From Lota lota (Eukaryota; Chordata; Actinopteri; Gadiformes; Lotidae), in assembly GCA_026745465.1 (NCBI GenBank), contig JACYXH010000091.1, positions 4,014,501-4,078,500 of the forward strand: DNA of 64,000 bases, in the 5' to 3' direction. The notes beneath the pieces are model-generated. The model did no database searches. It had not been told where the DNA came from and worked only from the letters and a program-made list of their open reading frames with translations. The position numbers and the translations under genes were made by a program. Shown piece after piece: positions 12,001 through 24,001 of the stretch (position 1 is the first letter of the stretch; every line of letters begins with the position of its first letter).

Positions 12001-15000
12001 GTTGTTGTTGGAGCTGCTGTTGTGGTTGTTGGACCTACTGTTGTGGTTGTTGAAGCTGCAATTGTCGTAGTGGGACCAGCAGTTGTGGTTGTGGTACCTG
12101 CTGTTGTGGTTTTTGGAGGTGCTGTTGTGGTTGTTTGACCCACGGTTGTGTTTGTTGGACCCACGGTTGTGGTTCTTGGAGCTGCAGTTGTGGTTCTTGG
12201 ACCTAATGTTGTGGTTGTTGGACCCTCAGTTGTGGTAGTGGGACCAGTACTTGTGGTTGTTGGACCTGCTGTTGTGGTAGTTGGACCTGCAGTTGTAGTT
12301 TTTGGACCAGTGGTTGTTGGAACCGCAATTGTGGTTGTTGGAGCTGCTGTTGTGGTTGTTGGACCTACTGTTGTGGTTGTTGGAGCTGTTGTTTTGGTTT
12401 TTGGAGGTGCTGTTGTGGTTGTTGGACCCACGGTTGTGGTTGTTGGACCAGCGGTTGTTGGAGCTGCTGTTGTGGTTGTTGGAGGTGCTGTTGTGGTTGT
12501 TGGACCAGCGGTTGTGGTTGTTGGAGCTGTTGTTGTTGTTTTAGGAGCTGCTGTTGTGGTTGTTGGACCAGCGGTTGTGGTTGTTGGACCAGCGGTTGTC
12601 GTTTTTGGACCTGCAGTTGTGGTTGTTAGAGCTGCAGTTGTGGTTGATGGACCCACAGTTGTGGTAGGGGGATCAGCAGTTGTGGTTGTTGAACCCACAG
12701 TTGTGGTTGTTAGACCCTCGTTTGTGGTTGTTGTACCAGCGGTTGTTGGTGTTGGAGCTGCTGTTGTGGTTGTTGGGCCTAATGTTGTCGTTGTTGGAGC
12801 TGTAATTGTCGTAATGGGACCAGCAGTTGTGGTTTTGGTACCTGCTGTTGTGGTTTTTGGAGGTGTTGTTGTGGTTGTTGGACCCACGGTTGGGGTTGTT
12901 GGACCAACAGTTGTGGTAGTGGGATCAGCAGTTGTGGTTGTTAGAAGAGCGGTTGTGGTTGTTGGACCAGTGGTTGTTGTAACCACAGTTGTGGTTGTTG
13001 CACCAGTGGTTGTGGTTTTTGGAACTGCTGTTGTGGTTGATGGACCCACAGTTGTGGTTGTTGGAGCTGCTGTTGTGGTTGTTGGACCCTCGGTTGTAGT
13101 TGATGGACCCACTGTTGTGGTTGATGGATCCGCTGTTGTTGTTGGACCTGCTGTTGTATTTCTTGGACCCGTGGTTGTGCTTGTTGGAGTTGCTGTTGAG
13201 GTTGTTGGACCAGCAGTTGTGGTTGTTTGACCACCTGTTGTGGTTATTGGACCTACTGTTGTGGTTGATGGAGCTGCAATTGTCGTAGTGGGACCAGCAG
13301 TTGTAGTTTTGGTACCTGCTGTTGTGGCTGTTGGAGCTGTTGTGGTTTTTGGAGGTGTTGTTGTGGTTGTTGGACCCACGGTTGGGGTTGTTGGACCCAC
13401 AGTTGTGGTAGTGGGATCAGCAGTTGTGGTTGTTAGAAGAGCGGTTGTGGTTGTTGGACCCGCAGTTGTGGTTGTTGGACCAGTGGTTGTGGTTGTTGGA
13501 CCAGTGGTTGTTGTAACCACAGTTCTGGTTGTTGCACCAGTGGTTGTGGTTTTTGGATCCGCTGTTGTGGTTGTTGGGGCTGCTGTTGGGATTGATGGAC
13601 CCACAGTTGTGGTTGTTGGAGCTGCTGTTGTGGTTGTTGGACCCTCGGTTGTAGTTGATGGACCCACTGTTGTGGTTGATGGATCCACTGTTGTTGTTAT
13701 TGGACCTGCTGTTGTATTTCTTGGTCCCGTGGTTGTGCTTGTTGGAGTTGCTGTTGATGTTGTTGGACCACCTGTTGTGGTTGTTGGACCAGCAGTTGTG
13801 GTTGTTTGACCACCTGTTGTGGTTATTGGACCTACTGTTGTGGTTGTTGGAGCTGCAATTGTCATAGTGGGACCAGCAGTTGTGGTTGTGGTACCTGCTG
13901 TTTGGGTTGTTGGAGCTGTTGTTGTGGTTGTTGGACCCACGGTTGTGGTTGTTGGACCCGCAGTTGTGGTTGTTACGGCTGCAGTTGTCGTAGTGGGACC
14001 AGCGGTTGTTGGACCCACTGTTGTGGTTGTTGGAAATGCTGTTGTGGTTGTTGGAGTTGCATTTGTCGAAATGGGACCAGTAGTTGTGGTTGTTGGACCT
14101 GCTGTTGTGGTAGTTGGACCTGCAGTTGTTGTTTTTGGACCAGTGGTTGTTGGAACCGCGGTTGTGGTAGTTGGAGCTGCTGTTGTTGTTGGACCCTCGT
14201 TTGTGGTTGTTGGACCAGCGGTTGTGGTTGTTGGAGCTGCTGTTGTGGTTGTTGGACCGACTGTTGTGGTTGTTGGAGCCGCCATTGTCGTAGTGGGACC
14301 CTCAGTTGTTGTAGTGGGATCAGAAGTTGTTGTTGTTGGACCCGCAGTTGTGGTTGTTGGAAATGCTGTTGTGGTTGTTGGAGTTGCAGTTGTCGTAGTG
14401 GGACTAGTAGTTGTGGTTGTTGGACCTGCTGTTATGGTAGTTGGACCTGCAGTTGTTGTTTTTGGACCAGTGGTTGTTGGAACCGCAATTGTGGTTGTTG
14501 GACCCACGGTTGTGGTTCTTGGAGCTGCTGTTGTTGTTGTTGGACCCTCGTTTGTGGTTGTTGGACCAGCGGTTGTGGATGTTTGAGCCGCAATTGTCGT
14601 AGTGGGACCAGCAGTTGTGGTTGTTGGACCAGTGGTTGTGGTTGTTGGACCAGTGGTTGTTGTAACCACAGTTCTGGTTGTTGCACCAGTGGTTGTGGTT
14701 TTTGGATCCGCTGTTGTGGTTGTTGGGGCTGCTGTTGGGATTGATGGACCCACAGTTGTGGTTGTTGGAGCTGCTGTTGTGGTTGTTGGACCCTCGGTTG
14801 TAGTTGATGGACCCACTGTTGTGGTTGATGGATCCACTGTTGTTGTTATTGGACCTGCTGTTGTATTTCTTGGTCCCGTGGTTGTGCTTGTTGGAGTTGC
14901 TGTTGATGTTGTTGGACCACCTGTTGTGGTTGTTGGACCAGCAGTTGTGGTTGTTTGACCACCTGTTGTGGTTATTGGACCTACTGTTGTGGTTGTTGGA

Positions 15001-18000
15001 GCTGCAATTGTCATAGTGGGACCAGCAGTTGTGGTTGTGGTACCTGCTGTTTGGGTTGTTGGAGCTGTTGTTGTGGTCGTTGGACCCACGGTTGTGGTTG
15101 TTGGACCCGCAGTTGTGGTTGTTACGGCTGCAGTTGTCGTAGTGGGACCAGCGGTTGTTGGACCAGCGGTTGTTGGACCCACTGTTGTGGTTGTTGGAAA
15201 TGCTGTTGTGGTTGTTGGAGTTGCATTTGTCGAAATGGGACCAGTAGTTGTGGTAGTTGGACCTGCAGTTGTTGTTTTTGGACCAGTGGTTGTTGGAACC
15301 GCAGTTGTGGTTGTTGGAGCTGCTGTTGTTGTTGGACCCTCGTTTGTGGTTGTTGGACCAGCGGTTGTGGTTGTTGGAGCTGCTGTTGTGGTTGTTGGAC
15401 CGACTGTTGTGGTTGTTGGAGCCGCCATTGTCGTAGTGGGACCCTCAGTTGTTGTAGTGGGATCAGAAGTTGTTGTTGTTGGACCCGCAGTTGTGGTTGT
15501 TGGAAATGCTGTTGTGGTTGTTGGAGTTGCAGTTGTCGTAGTGGGACTAGTAGTTGTGGTTGTTGGACCTGCAGTTGTTGTTTTTGGACCAGTGGTTGTT
15601 GGAACCGCAATTGTGGTTGTTGGACCCACGGTTGTGGTTCTTGGAGCTGCTGTTGTTGTTGTTGGACCCTCGTTTGTGGTTGTTGGACCAGCGGTTGTGG
15701 ATGTTTGAGCCGCAATTGTCGTAGTGGGACCAGCAGTTGTGGTTGTTGGACCCACGGTTGTGGTTGTTGGACGCACGGTTGTGGTTGTTAGACCCGTAGT
15801 TGTAGTGGTTAGACCCGCAGTTGTTGTTGTTGGACCAGCGGTTGGGGTTGTTGGACCCACAGTTGTGGTAGTGGGATCAGCAGTTGAGGCTGTTAGAAGA
15901 GCGGTTGTGGTTGTTGGACCCGCAGTTGTGGTTGTTGGACCAGTGGTTGTTGTTGTTGGAACCACAGTTGTGGTTGTTGCACCAGTGGTTGTGGTTTTTG
16001 GAACCGCTGTTGTGGTTGTAGGACCCGCTTTTATGGTTGTTGAATTCGCGGTTGTTGTTGTTGGTGCTGCTGTTGGGATTAATGGACCCACAGTTGTGGT
16101 TGTTGGAGCTGCTGTTGTGGTTGTTGGACCCTCGGTTGTGGTTGATGGACCCGCTGTTGTGGTTGATGGATCCGCTGTTGTGGTTGTTGGACCTGCTGTT
16201 ATATTTCTTGGACCCGTGGTTGTGCTTGTTGGAGTTGCTGTTGTGGTTGTTGGACCACCTGTTGTGGTTGTTGGACCAGCAGTTGTGGTTGTTTGACCAC
16301 CTGTTGTGGTTATTGGACCTACTGTTGTAGTTGTTGGAGCTGCAATTGTCATAGTGGGACCAGCAGTTGTGGTTGTGGTACCTGCTGTTTGGGTTGTTGG
16401 AGCTGTTGTTGTGGTTGTTGGTCCCACTGTTGTGGTTGTTGGACCCACGGTTGTGGTTGTTGGACCCGCAGTTGTGGTTGTTGGATCTGCTGTTGTGGTT
16501 GTTGGACCGACTGTTGTGGTTGTTGGAGCCGCCATTGTCGTAGTGGGACCCTCAGTTGTGGTAGTGGGATCAGAAGTTGTGGTTGTTGGACCCGCAGTTG
16601 TGGTTGTTGGAAATGCTGTTGTGGTTGTTGGAGTTGCAGTTGTCGTAGTGGGACTAGTAGTTGTGGTTGTTGGACCTGCTGTTGTGGTAGTTGGACCTGC
16701 AGTTGTTGTTTTTGGACCAGTGGTTGTTGGAACTGCAATTGTGGTTGTTGGACCCACGGTTGTGGTTGTTGGAGCTGCTGTTGGTGTTGTTGGACCCTCG
16801 TTTGTGGTTGTTGGACCAGCGGTTGTGGATGTTTGAGCCGCAATTGTCGTAGTGGGACCAGCAGTTGTGGTTGTTGGACCCACGGTTGTGGTTGTTGGAC
16901 GCACGGTTGTGGTTGTTAGACCCGTAGTTGTGGTGGTTAGACCCGCATTTATTGTTGTTGGACCAGCGGTTGGGGTTGTTGGACCCACAGTTGTGGTAGT
17001 GGGATCAGCAGTTGTGGCTGTTAGAAGAGCGGTTGTGGTTGTTGGACCCACAATTGTGGTTGTTGGACCAGTGTTTGTTGGACCAGTGGTTGTTGTTGGA
17101 ACCACAGTTGTGGTTGTTGCACCAGTGGTTGTGGTTTTTGGAACCGCTGTTGTGGTTGTAGGACCCGCTTTTGTGGTTGTTGGATCCTCGGTTGTGGTTG
17201 TTGGGGCTGCTGTTGGGATTAATGGACCCACAGTTGTGGTTGTTGGAGCTGCTGTTGTGGTTGTTGGACCCTCAGTTGTGGTTGTTGGACCCTCGGTTGT
17301 GGTTGATGGACCCGCTGTTGTGGTTGATGGATCCGCTGTTGTGGTTGTTGGACCTGCTGTTGTATTTCTTGGACCCGTGGTTGTGCTTGTTGGAGTTGCT
17401 GTTGTGGTTGTTGGACCACCTGTTGTGGTTGTTGGACCAGCAGTTGTGGTTGTTTGACCACCTGTTGTGGTTATTGGACCTACTGTTGTAGTTGTTGGAG
17501 CTGCAATTGTCATAGTGGGACCAGCAGTTGTGGTTGTGGTACCTGCTGTTTGGGTTGTTGGAGCTGTTGTTGTGGTTGTTGGTCCCACTGTTGTGGTTGT
17601 TGGACCCACGGTTGTGGTTGTCGGACCCGCAGTTGTGGTTGTTGGAGCTGCTGTTGTAGTTGTTGGACCGACTGTTGTGGTTGTTGGAGCCGCCATTGTC
17701 GTAGTGGGACCCTCAGTTGTGGTAGTGGGATCAGAAGTTGTGGTTGTTGGACCCGCAGTTGTTGTTGTTGGAAATGCTGTTGTGGTTGTTGGAGTTGCAG
17801 TTGTCGTAGTGGGACTAGTAGTTGTGGTTGTTGGACCTGCTGTTGTGGTAGTTGGACCTGCAGTTGTTGTTTTTGGACCAGTGGTTGTTGGAACCGCAAT
17901 TGTGGTTGTTGGACCCACGGTTGTGGTTGTTGGAGCTGCTGTTGTTGTTGTTGGACCCTCGTTTGTGGTTGTTGGACCAGCGGTTGTGGATGTTTGAGCC

Positions 18001-21000
18001 GCAATTGTTGTAGTGGGACCAGCAGTTGTGGTTGTTGGACCCACGGTTGTGGTTGTTGGACGCACGGTTGTGGTTTTTAGACCCGTAGTTGTGGTGGTTA
18101 GACCCGCAGTTGTTGTTGTTGGACCAGCGGTTGGGGTTGTTGGACCCACAGTTGTGGTAGTGGGATCAGCAGTTGTGGCTGTTAGAAGAGCGGTTGTGGT
18201 TGTTGGACCCACAATTGTGGTTGTTGGACCAGTGTTTGTGGTTGTTGGACCAGTGGTTGTTGTTGTTGGAACCACAGTTGTGGTTGTTGCACCAGTGGTT
18301 GTGGTTTTTGGAACCGCTGTTGTGGTTGTAGGACCCGCTTTTGTGGTTGTTGGATCCTCGGTTTTGGTTGTTGGGGCTGCTGTTGGGATTAATGGACCCA
18401 CAGTTGTGGTTGTTGGAGCTGCTGTTGTGGTTGTTGGACCCTTGGTTGTAGTTGATGGACCAGCTGTTGTGGTTGATGGATCCGCTGTTGTGGTTGTTGG
18501 ACCTGCTGTTGTATTTCTTGGACCCGTTGTTGTGCTTGTTGGAGTTGCTGTTGTGGTTGTTGGACCACCTGTTGTGGTTGTTGGACCAGCAGTTGTGGTT
18601 GTTTGACCACCTGTTGTGGTTATTGGACCTACTGTTGTAGTTGATGGAGCTGCAATTGTCATAGTGGGACCAGCAGTTGTGGTTGTGGTACCTGCTGTTT
18701 GGGTTGTTGGAGCTGTTGTTGTGGTTGTTGGTCCCACTGTTGTGGTTGTTGGACCCACAGTTGTGGTTGTTGGACCCGCAGTTGTGGTTGTTGGAGCTGC
18801 TGTTGTGGTTGTTGGACCGACTGTTGTGGTTGTTGGACCGACTGTTGTGGTTGTTGGAGCCGCCATTGTCGTAGTGGGACCCTCAGTTGTGGTAGTGGGA
18901 TCAGAAGTTGTGGTTGTTGGACCCGCAGTTGTGGTTGTTGGAAATGCTGTTGTGGTTGTTGGAGTTGCAGTTGTCGTAGTGGAACTAGTAGTTGTGGTTG
19001 TTGGACCTGCTGTTGTGGTAGTTGGACCTGCAGTTGTTGTTTTTGGACCAGTGGTTGTTGGAACCGCAATTGTGGTTGTTGGACCCACGGTTGTGGTTGT
19101 TGGAGCTGCTGTTGTTGTTGTTGGACCCTCGTTTGTGGTTGTTGGACCAGCGGTTGTGGATGTTTGAGCCGCAATTGTCGTAGTGGGACCAGCAGTTGTG
19201 GTTGTTGGACCCACGGTTGTGGTTGTTGGACGCACGGTTGTGGTTGTTAGACCCGTAGTTGTGGTGGTTAGACCCGCAGTTGTTGTTGTTGGACCAGCGG
19301 TTGTGGTTGTTGGAACCACAGTTGTGGTTGTTAGAGCTGCAGTTGTGGTTGTGGGACCCACAGTTATGGTAGTGGGATCAGCAGTTGTGGTTGTTGAACT
19401 TGCAGTTGTGGTTGTTGGAAGAGCGGTTGTGGTTGTTGGACCCGCAGTTGTGGTTGTTTGAATTTCAGTTGTCGTAGTGGGACCAGTAGTTGGGGTTGTT
19501 GGACCTGCAGTTGTTGTTTTTGGACCCGTGGTTGTTGGAGCTGCTGTTGTTGTTGGACCCTCGTTTGTAGTTGTTGGACCCACTGTATTGGTTGTTGGAC
19601 CCGCTGTTGTCGTTGATGGAGCTGCAGTTGTCGTAGTGGGAAAAGCGGTTCTTGGACCAACTGTTGTGGTTGTTGGAGCTACTGTTGTGGTTGTTGGAGC
19701 TGCAATTGTCGTAGATGGACCACCAGTTGCGGTTGTGGTACCTGCTGTTGTGGTTGTGGTACCTGCTGTTGTGGTTGTGGTACCTGCTGTTGGGGTTGTT
19801 GGAGCTGTTGTTGTGGTTTTTGGAGGTGCTGTTGTGGTTGTTGGACCCACGGTTGTGGTTGTTGGACCCGTAGTTGTGGTTGATGGACCAGCGGTTGTGG
19901 TTGTTGGAACCGCAGTTGTGGTTGTTAGAGCTGCAGTTGTGGTTGTTGGACCCACAGTTGTGGTAGTGGGATCAGCAGTTGTGGTTGTTGAACCCGCAGT
20001 TGTGGTTGTTGGAAGAGTGGTTGTGGTTGTTGGAAGAGCGGTTGTGGTTGTTGGACCCGCAATTGTGGTTGTTTGAATTGCAGTTGTCGTAGTGGGACCA
20101 GCGGTTCTAGTTGTTGGACCCATAGTTGTGGTAGTTGGACCCTCAGTTGTGGTAGTGGGACCAGTACTTGTGGTTGTTGGACCTGCTGTTGTGGTAGTTG
20201 GACCTGCAGTTGTTGTTTTTGGACCAGTGGATGTTGGAACTGCTGTTGTTGTTGTTGGACCCTCGTTTGTGGTTGTTGGACCAGCGGTTGTTGGAGCTGC
20301 TGTTGTGGTTGTTGGACCTACTGTTGTGGTTGTTGAAGCTGCAATTGTCTTAGTGGGACCAGCAGTTGTGGTTGTGTTACCTGCTGTTGTGGTCTTTGGA
20401 GCTGTTGTTTTGGTTTTTGGAGGTGCTGTTGTGGTTTTTGGACCCACGGTTGTGGTTGTTGGAGCTGCAGTTGTGTCTGTTAGACCCGCAGTTGTGGTTG
20501 TTGGACCCGCAGTTGTGGTTGTTGGACCAGTGGTTGTGGTTGTTGGACCACCTGTTGTGGTTGTTGGACCAGCGGTTTTTGTTGTTGGCGCTGCGATTGT
20601 TGTAGTGGGACCAGCAGTTGTGGTTGTTGGAGCTCTTGTTGTTGTTTTTGGAGGTGCTGTTGTGGTTGTTGGACCAGCGGTTTTGGTTGTTGGACCAGCG
20701 GTTTTGGTTGTTGGACCTGCTGTTGTGGTTGTTGGACCAGCAGTTGTGGTTGTTAGAGCTGCAGTTTGGGTTGATGGGCCCACAGTTGTGGTAGTGGGCT
20801 CAGCAGTTGTGGTTGTTGAACCCACAGTTGTGATTGTTAGTCCTTCGTTTGTGGTTGTTGGACCAGCGTTTGTGGTTGTTGGACCTGCTGTTGTGGTTGT
20901 TGGGCCTACTGTTGTCGTTGTTGGAGCTTCTGTTGTGGTTGTTGGGCCTACTGTTGTCGTTGTTGGAGCTACAATTGTCGCAGTGGGACCAGCAGTTGTG

Positions 21001-22985
21001 GTTTTGGTACCTGCTGTTGTGGTTGTTGGAGCTGTTGTGGTTTTTGGAGGTGTTGTTTTGGTTGTTGGACCCAAGGTTGGGTTTGTTGGACCCACAGTTG
21101 TGGTAGTGGGATCAGCAGTTGTGGTTGTTAGAAGAGCGGTTGTGGTTGGAACCGCTGTTGTGGTTGTAGGACCCGCTGTTGTGGTTGTTGGATCCTCGGT
21201 TGTGGTTGTTGGGGATGCTGTTGGGATTGATGGACCCACAATTGTGGTTGTTGGAGCTGCTGTTGTGGTTGTTGGACCCTCGGTTGTAGTTGATGGACCC
21301 GCTGTTGTGGTTAATGGATCCGCTGTTGTGGTTGTTGGACCTGCTGTTGTATTTCTTGGACCCGTGGATGTGCTTGTTGGACCTGCAGTTGTGGTTGTTT
21401 GACCACCTGTTGTTGTTATTGGACCTACTGTTGTGGTTGTTGGAGCTGCAATTGTCATAGTGGGACCAGCAGTTGTGGTTGTGTTACCTGCTGTTTGGGT
21501 TGTTGGAGTGGTTGTTGTGGTTGTTGGACCCACGGTTGTGGTTGTTGGACCCCCAGTTGTGGTTGTTAGACCCGCAGTTGTGGTTGTTGGACCAGCGGTT
21601 GTGGTTGTTGGAACCACAGTTGTGGTTGTTAGACCCGCAGTTGTGGTTGTTTGAATTGCAGTTGTTGTAGTGGGACCAGTAGTTGGGGTTGTTGGACCTG
21701 CAGTTGTTGTTTTTGGACCCGCGGTTGTGGTTGTTGGAGCTGCTGTTGTTGTTGGACCCTCGTTTGTAGTTGTTGGACCCACTGTATTGGTTGTTGGACC
21801 CGCTGTTGTTGTTGTTACAGCTGCAGTTGTCGTAGTGGGACCAGCGGTTGTTGGACCCACTGTTGTGGTTGTTGGACATGCTGTTGTTGTTTTTGGACCA
21901 GTGGTTGTTGGAGCTGCTGTTGTTGTTGTTGGACCCTCGTTTATGGTTATTGGACCAGCGGCTGTGGTTGTTGGAGCTGCTGTTGTGGTAGTTGGACCTG
22001 CAGTTGTTGTTTTTGGAGCTGCTTTTGTTGTTGTTGGAGCTGCTGTTGTGGTTGTTAGAGCTGCAGTTGTGGTTGTTGGACCCACAGTTGTGGTAGTAGG
22101 ATCAGCAGTTGTGGTTGTTGGAAGAGCTGTTGTGGTTGTTGGAACCACAGTTGTGGTTGTTGGACCAGTGGTCGTAGTTTTTGGAACCGCTGTTGTGGTT
22201 GTAGGACCTGCTGTTGTGGTTTTTGGAGCCTCGGTTGTGGTTGTTGGGGCTGCTGTTGGGATTGATGGACCCACAGTTGTGGTTGTTGGAGCTGCTGTTG
22301 TGGTTGTTGGAGCCTCGGTTGTAGTTGATGGACCCGCTGTTGTGGTTGATGGATCCGCTGTTGTGGTTGTCGGACCTGCTGTTGTATTTCTTGGACCCGT
22401 GGTTGTACTTGTTGGAACCACAGTTGTGGTTGTTGTACCAGTGGTTGTGGTTTTTGGAACCGCTGTTGTGGTTGTAGGACCCGCTGTTGTGGTTGTTGGA
22501 GCCTCGGTTGTGGTTGTTTGAACTACTGTTGTGGTTGTTGGAGCTGCAATTGTCGTAGTGGGACCAGAAGTTGCGGTTGTGGTACCTGCTGTTGTGGTAG
22601 TTGGAGCTGTTGTTGTGGTTTTTGGAGGTGCTGTTGTGGTTGTTGGACCCACGGTTGTGGTTGTTGGACCCGTAGTTGTGGTTGTAAGACCCGCAGTTGT
22701 GGTTGTTTGACCTGCAGTTATGGTTGTTGGACCAGCGGTTGTGGTTGTTAGACCCACAGTTATGGTTGTTGGAACCGCAGTTGTGGTTGTTTGAATTGCA
22801 GTTGTCGTAGTGGGACCAGCGGTAGTAGTTGTTGGACCCGCTGTTGTGGTTATTGGAGCTGCAGTTGTTGTTTTTGGACCAGTGGTTGTTCGAACCGCAA
22901 TTGTGGTTGTTGGACCTGCGGTTGTGGTTGTTGTAGCTGCTGTTGTGGTTGTTGAACCTGCGGTTGTGGTTGATGGAGGTCTGAT
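1..22985 (-). repeat. 21-bp coding minisatellite, copy 1 array
   Basis: The plus-strand unit is close to GGACCCGCAGTTGTGGTTGTT, repeated with point variation for about 23 kb. It encodes a seven-residue unit on the minus strand. Unit length stays a multiple of 3 nearly throughout. The array is layered into larger duplicated blocks. About 3843-5480 repeats at 5481 onward (offset about 1.64 kb). About 2568-4400 matches 8461-10254. About 6057-8460 matches 10255-12550 (offset about 4.1-4.2 kb). A series of blocks of about 1.15-1.34 kb lies at 13.8-19.2 kb. The plus strand is extremely rich in G and T. Confidence 0.93.
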
Positions 22986-23033
22986 GATTTGAATTTTTCT
23001 CAGAATAATTTTGGGACTTGTTCCATTATAGAC
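1..23033 (-). CDS. Mucin-like gene copy 1, exon 3: giant Thr/Pro tandem-repeat exon (3' end outside window)
   Basis: This exon encodes a very long secreted-mucin-type domain, probably heavily O-glycosylated because almost every seven-residue unit is PTTTTAG or a close variant (A/V/T/E at position 6, G/A/D at position 7). The acceptor at 23034-23035 gives a first codon GTC in phase 0 with exon 2. The first 20 or so residues (VYNGTSPKIILRKIQIIRPP) are non-repetitive with one N-glycosylation sequon, then the repeats begin. The frame is open from 23033 to about 6265, roughly 5,590 codons. A 5-nt net deletion at about 6251-6265 then moves the repeat into another frame, which stays in PTTTTAG register to base 1; read without that shift, translation would stop at 5625. 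No cysteine-rich, VWD or transmembrane domain is visible, so its class (gel-forming, membrane or simple secreted) cannot be told. Integumentary-mucin-like is the nearest description. Long plus-strand Val- or Leu-rich ORFs here are shadows. Confidence 0.82.
13819..19180 (-). repeat. Higher-order repeat array within the mucin exon (five units of about 1.15-1.34 kb)
   Basis: The same ordered series of 21-bp variants restarts at 13819, 14968, 16306, 17467 and 18616, giving unit lengths of 1149, 1338, 1161 and 1149 bp before the last unit. All lengths are multiples of 3, so the mucin frame survives each duplication. The ordered variants are shared between units far more closely than neighbouring 21-bp units resemble each other. 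This indicates recent unequal exchange at the kilobase scale on top of the older 21-bp amplification. Confidence 0.8.
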
Positions 23034-23128
23034 CTGATCTGTGAAAAACTAAGAGGCAAAGAAAAAGACCTGTAGAATTTTTCTTAATCATAAAATTATT
23101 AATAAACGCATTTGTGATCTATTTTTAC

Positions 23129-23229
23129 CTGTTCAAGCAGCTGAGATATAGTTGCATTGCTGAGTGGACCATAGGAAATCATCTTGACTTTTAAAATTGC
23201 TTTTGCTGAGAATGCTGTGGTGGTCATCC
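23129..23229 (-). CDS. Mucin-like gene copy 1, exon 2
   Basis: This 101-nt exon has a phase-1 acceptor (tag at the upstream side, 23230-23232) and a phase-0 donor (GTAAAAATAG beginning at 23128). It supplies 33 whole codons, residues 25-57 of the predicted precursor, including the segment SAKAILKVKMISYGPLSNA with one N-x-T sequon (NAT). The phases fit exon 1 and exon 3 exactly, and the 101-nt exon appears to be identical in copy 2, which argues for a real coding exon. With the start of exon 3 it forms a short non-repetitive head of about 55 residues after the signal peptide. Alternating hydrophobic residues suggest a small beta-rich fold, possibly SEA-like, but no family is recognised with confidence. 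Confidence 0.68.
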
Positions 23230-23353
23230 CTAGGTCATAATAAAATATAATCATTAGTGTTAAAAAACTCAAAATCTTAAGCACTTGCAAAATCTCGACC
23301 AGATTAACTGGCATTTACTGGCAATATATTGTATCCTTAGCTAACACTTTAGA

Positions 23354-23470
23354 TGACATTTACTATCAAACACTTTGCAGAGCTGGTATTCCACTAATGT
23401 TGGAGACAGGGACTTCCTGTTGATTTGGTTTGGTTTGCAATATGCATCCTTTAGTCTCGGAAGCTAAATA
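23354..23470 (+). other. Relic of a plus-strand exon inside intron 1 of mucin copy 1
   Basis: TATCAAACACTTTGCAGAGC at 23363 onward matches, with two differences over 23 bp, the exon candidate that starts at 63978 at the right edge of the window. Read in that exon's phase, it stays open as SNTLQSWYSTNVGDRDFLLI and onward to a TAA at about 23466. Here it lies antisense to the mucin gene and has no good acceptor tract in front. The same relic is at about 51499 in copy 2. It is probably an old fragment of the gene family that begins at 63571. The match is short because the window ends. Confidence 0.35.
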
Positions 23471-24001
23471 CGCCATCACTCTTTTGGACAAAAAAACAAT
23501 ATTAGGGTTGGCAATTGTATCTGGTGGTATAGCTTACCTGTTCCAGCATACTTCTAAGATAAACTGGAACAGCCCTTATGTGTGAGTAACAAGACATTTG
23601 AACGTCATTAGTTCCTATGTTTGTTTGGAGGCCGCTTCCTTATTAGGTGAACCTACCACACAATGGGTCTCATGTGACTAATAAATAACTGTGCATTAAA
23701 CAGGTCATTATCACCTCACACCCAGAATGGAAATGGTTGTAGTCGTTAAACCTGACTAGGTCCTAATTTCCAACTTTTGAATATATCGGTCAACATTTGC
23801 CACTTATGGCGATACATCATCTTGACTTTGTTCAAAAAAGGCATGGCAAACCCATCTCTCTATTCACATTGTGAACGATTTCTTTGAAACCTTTTCGAGG
23901 AATATATACATTTTTCCAGTTAAGTTGCCCCTTTAAATTCTGGTTTGGGTCTTTAAACTCCTTGCGGTAGCTCATGTTCACTTTGACATCATACCTATGA
24001 C

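Noticed and set aside
1..22990. CRISPR array
   Set aside because: The repeats are contiguous 21-bp coding units with no spacers, in a eukaryotic context.
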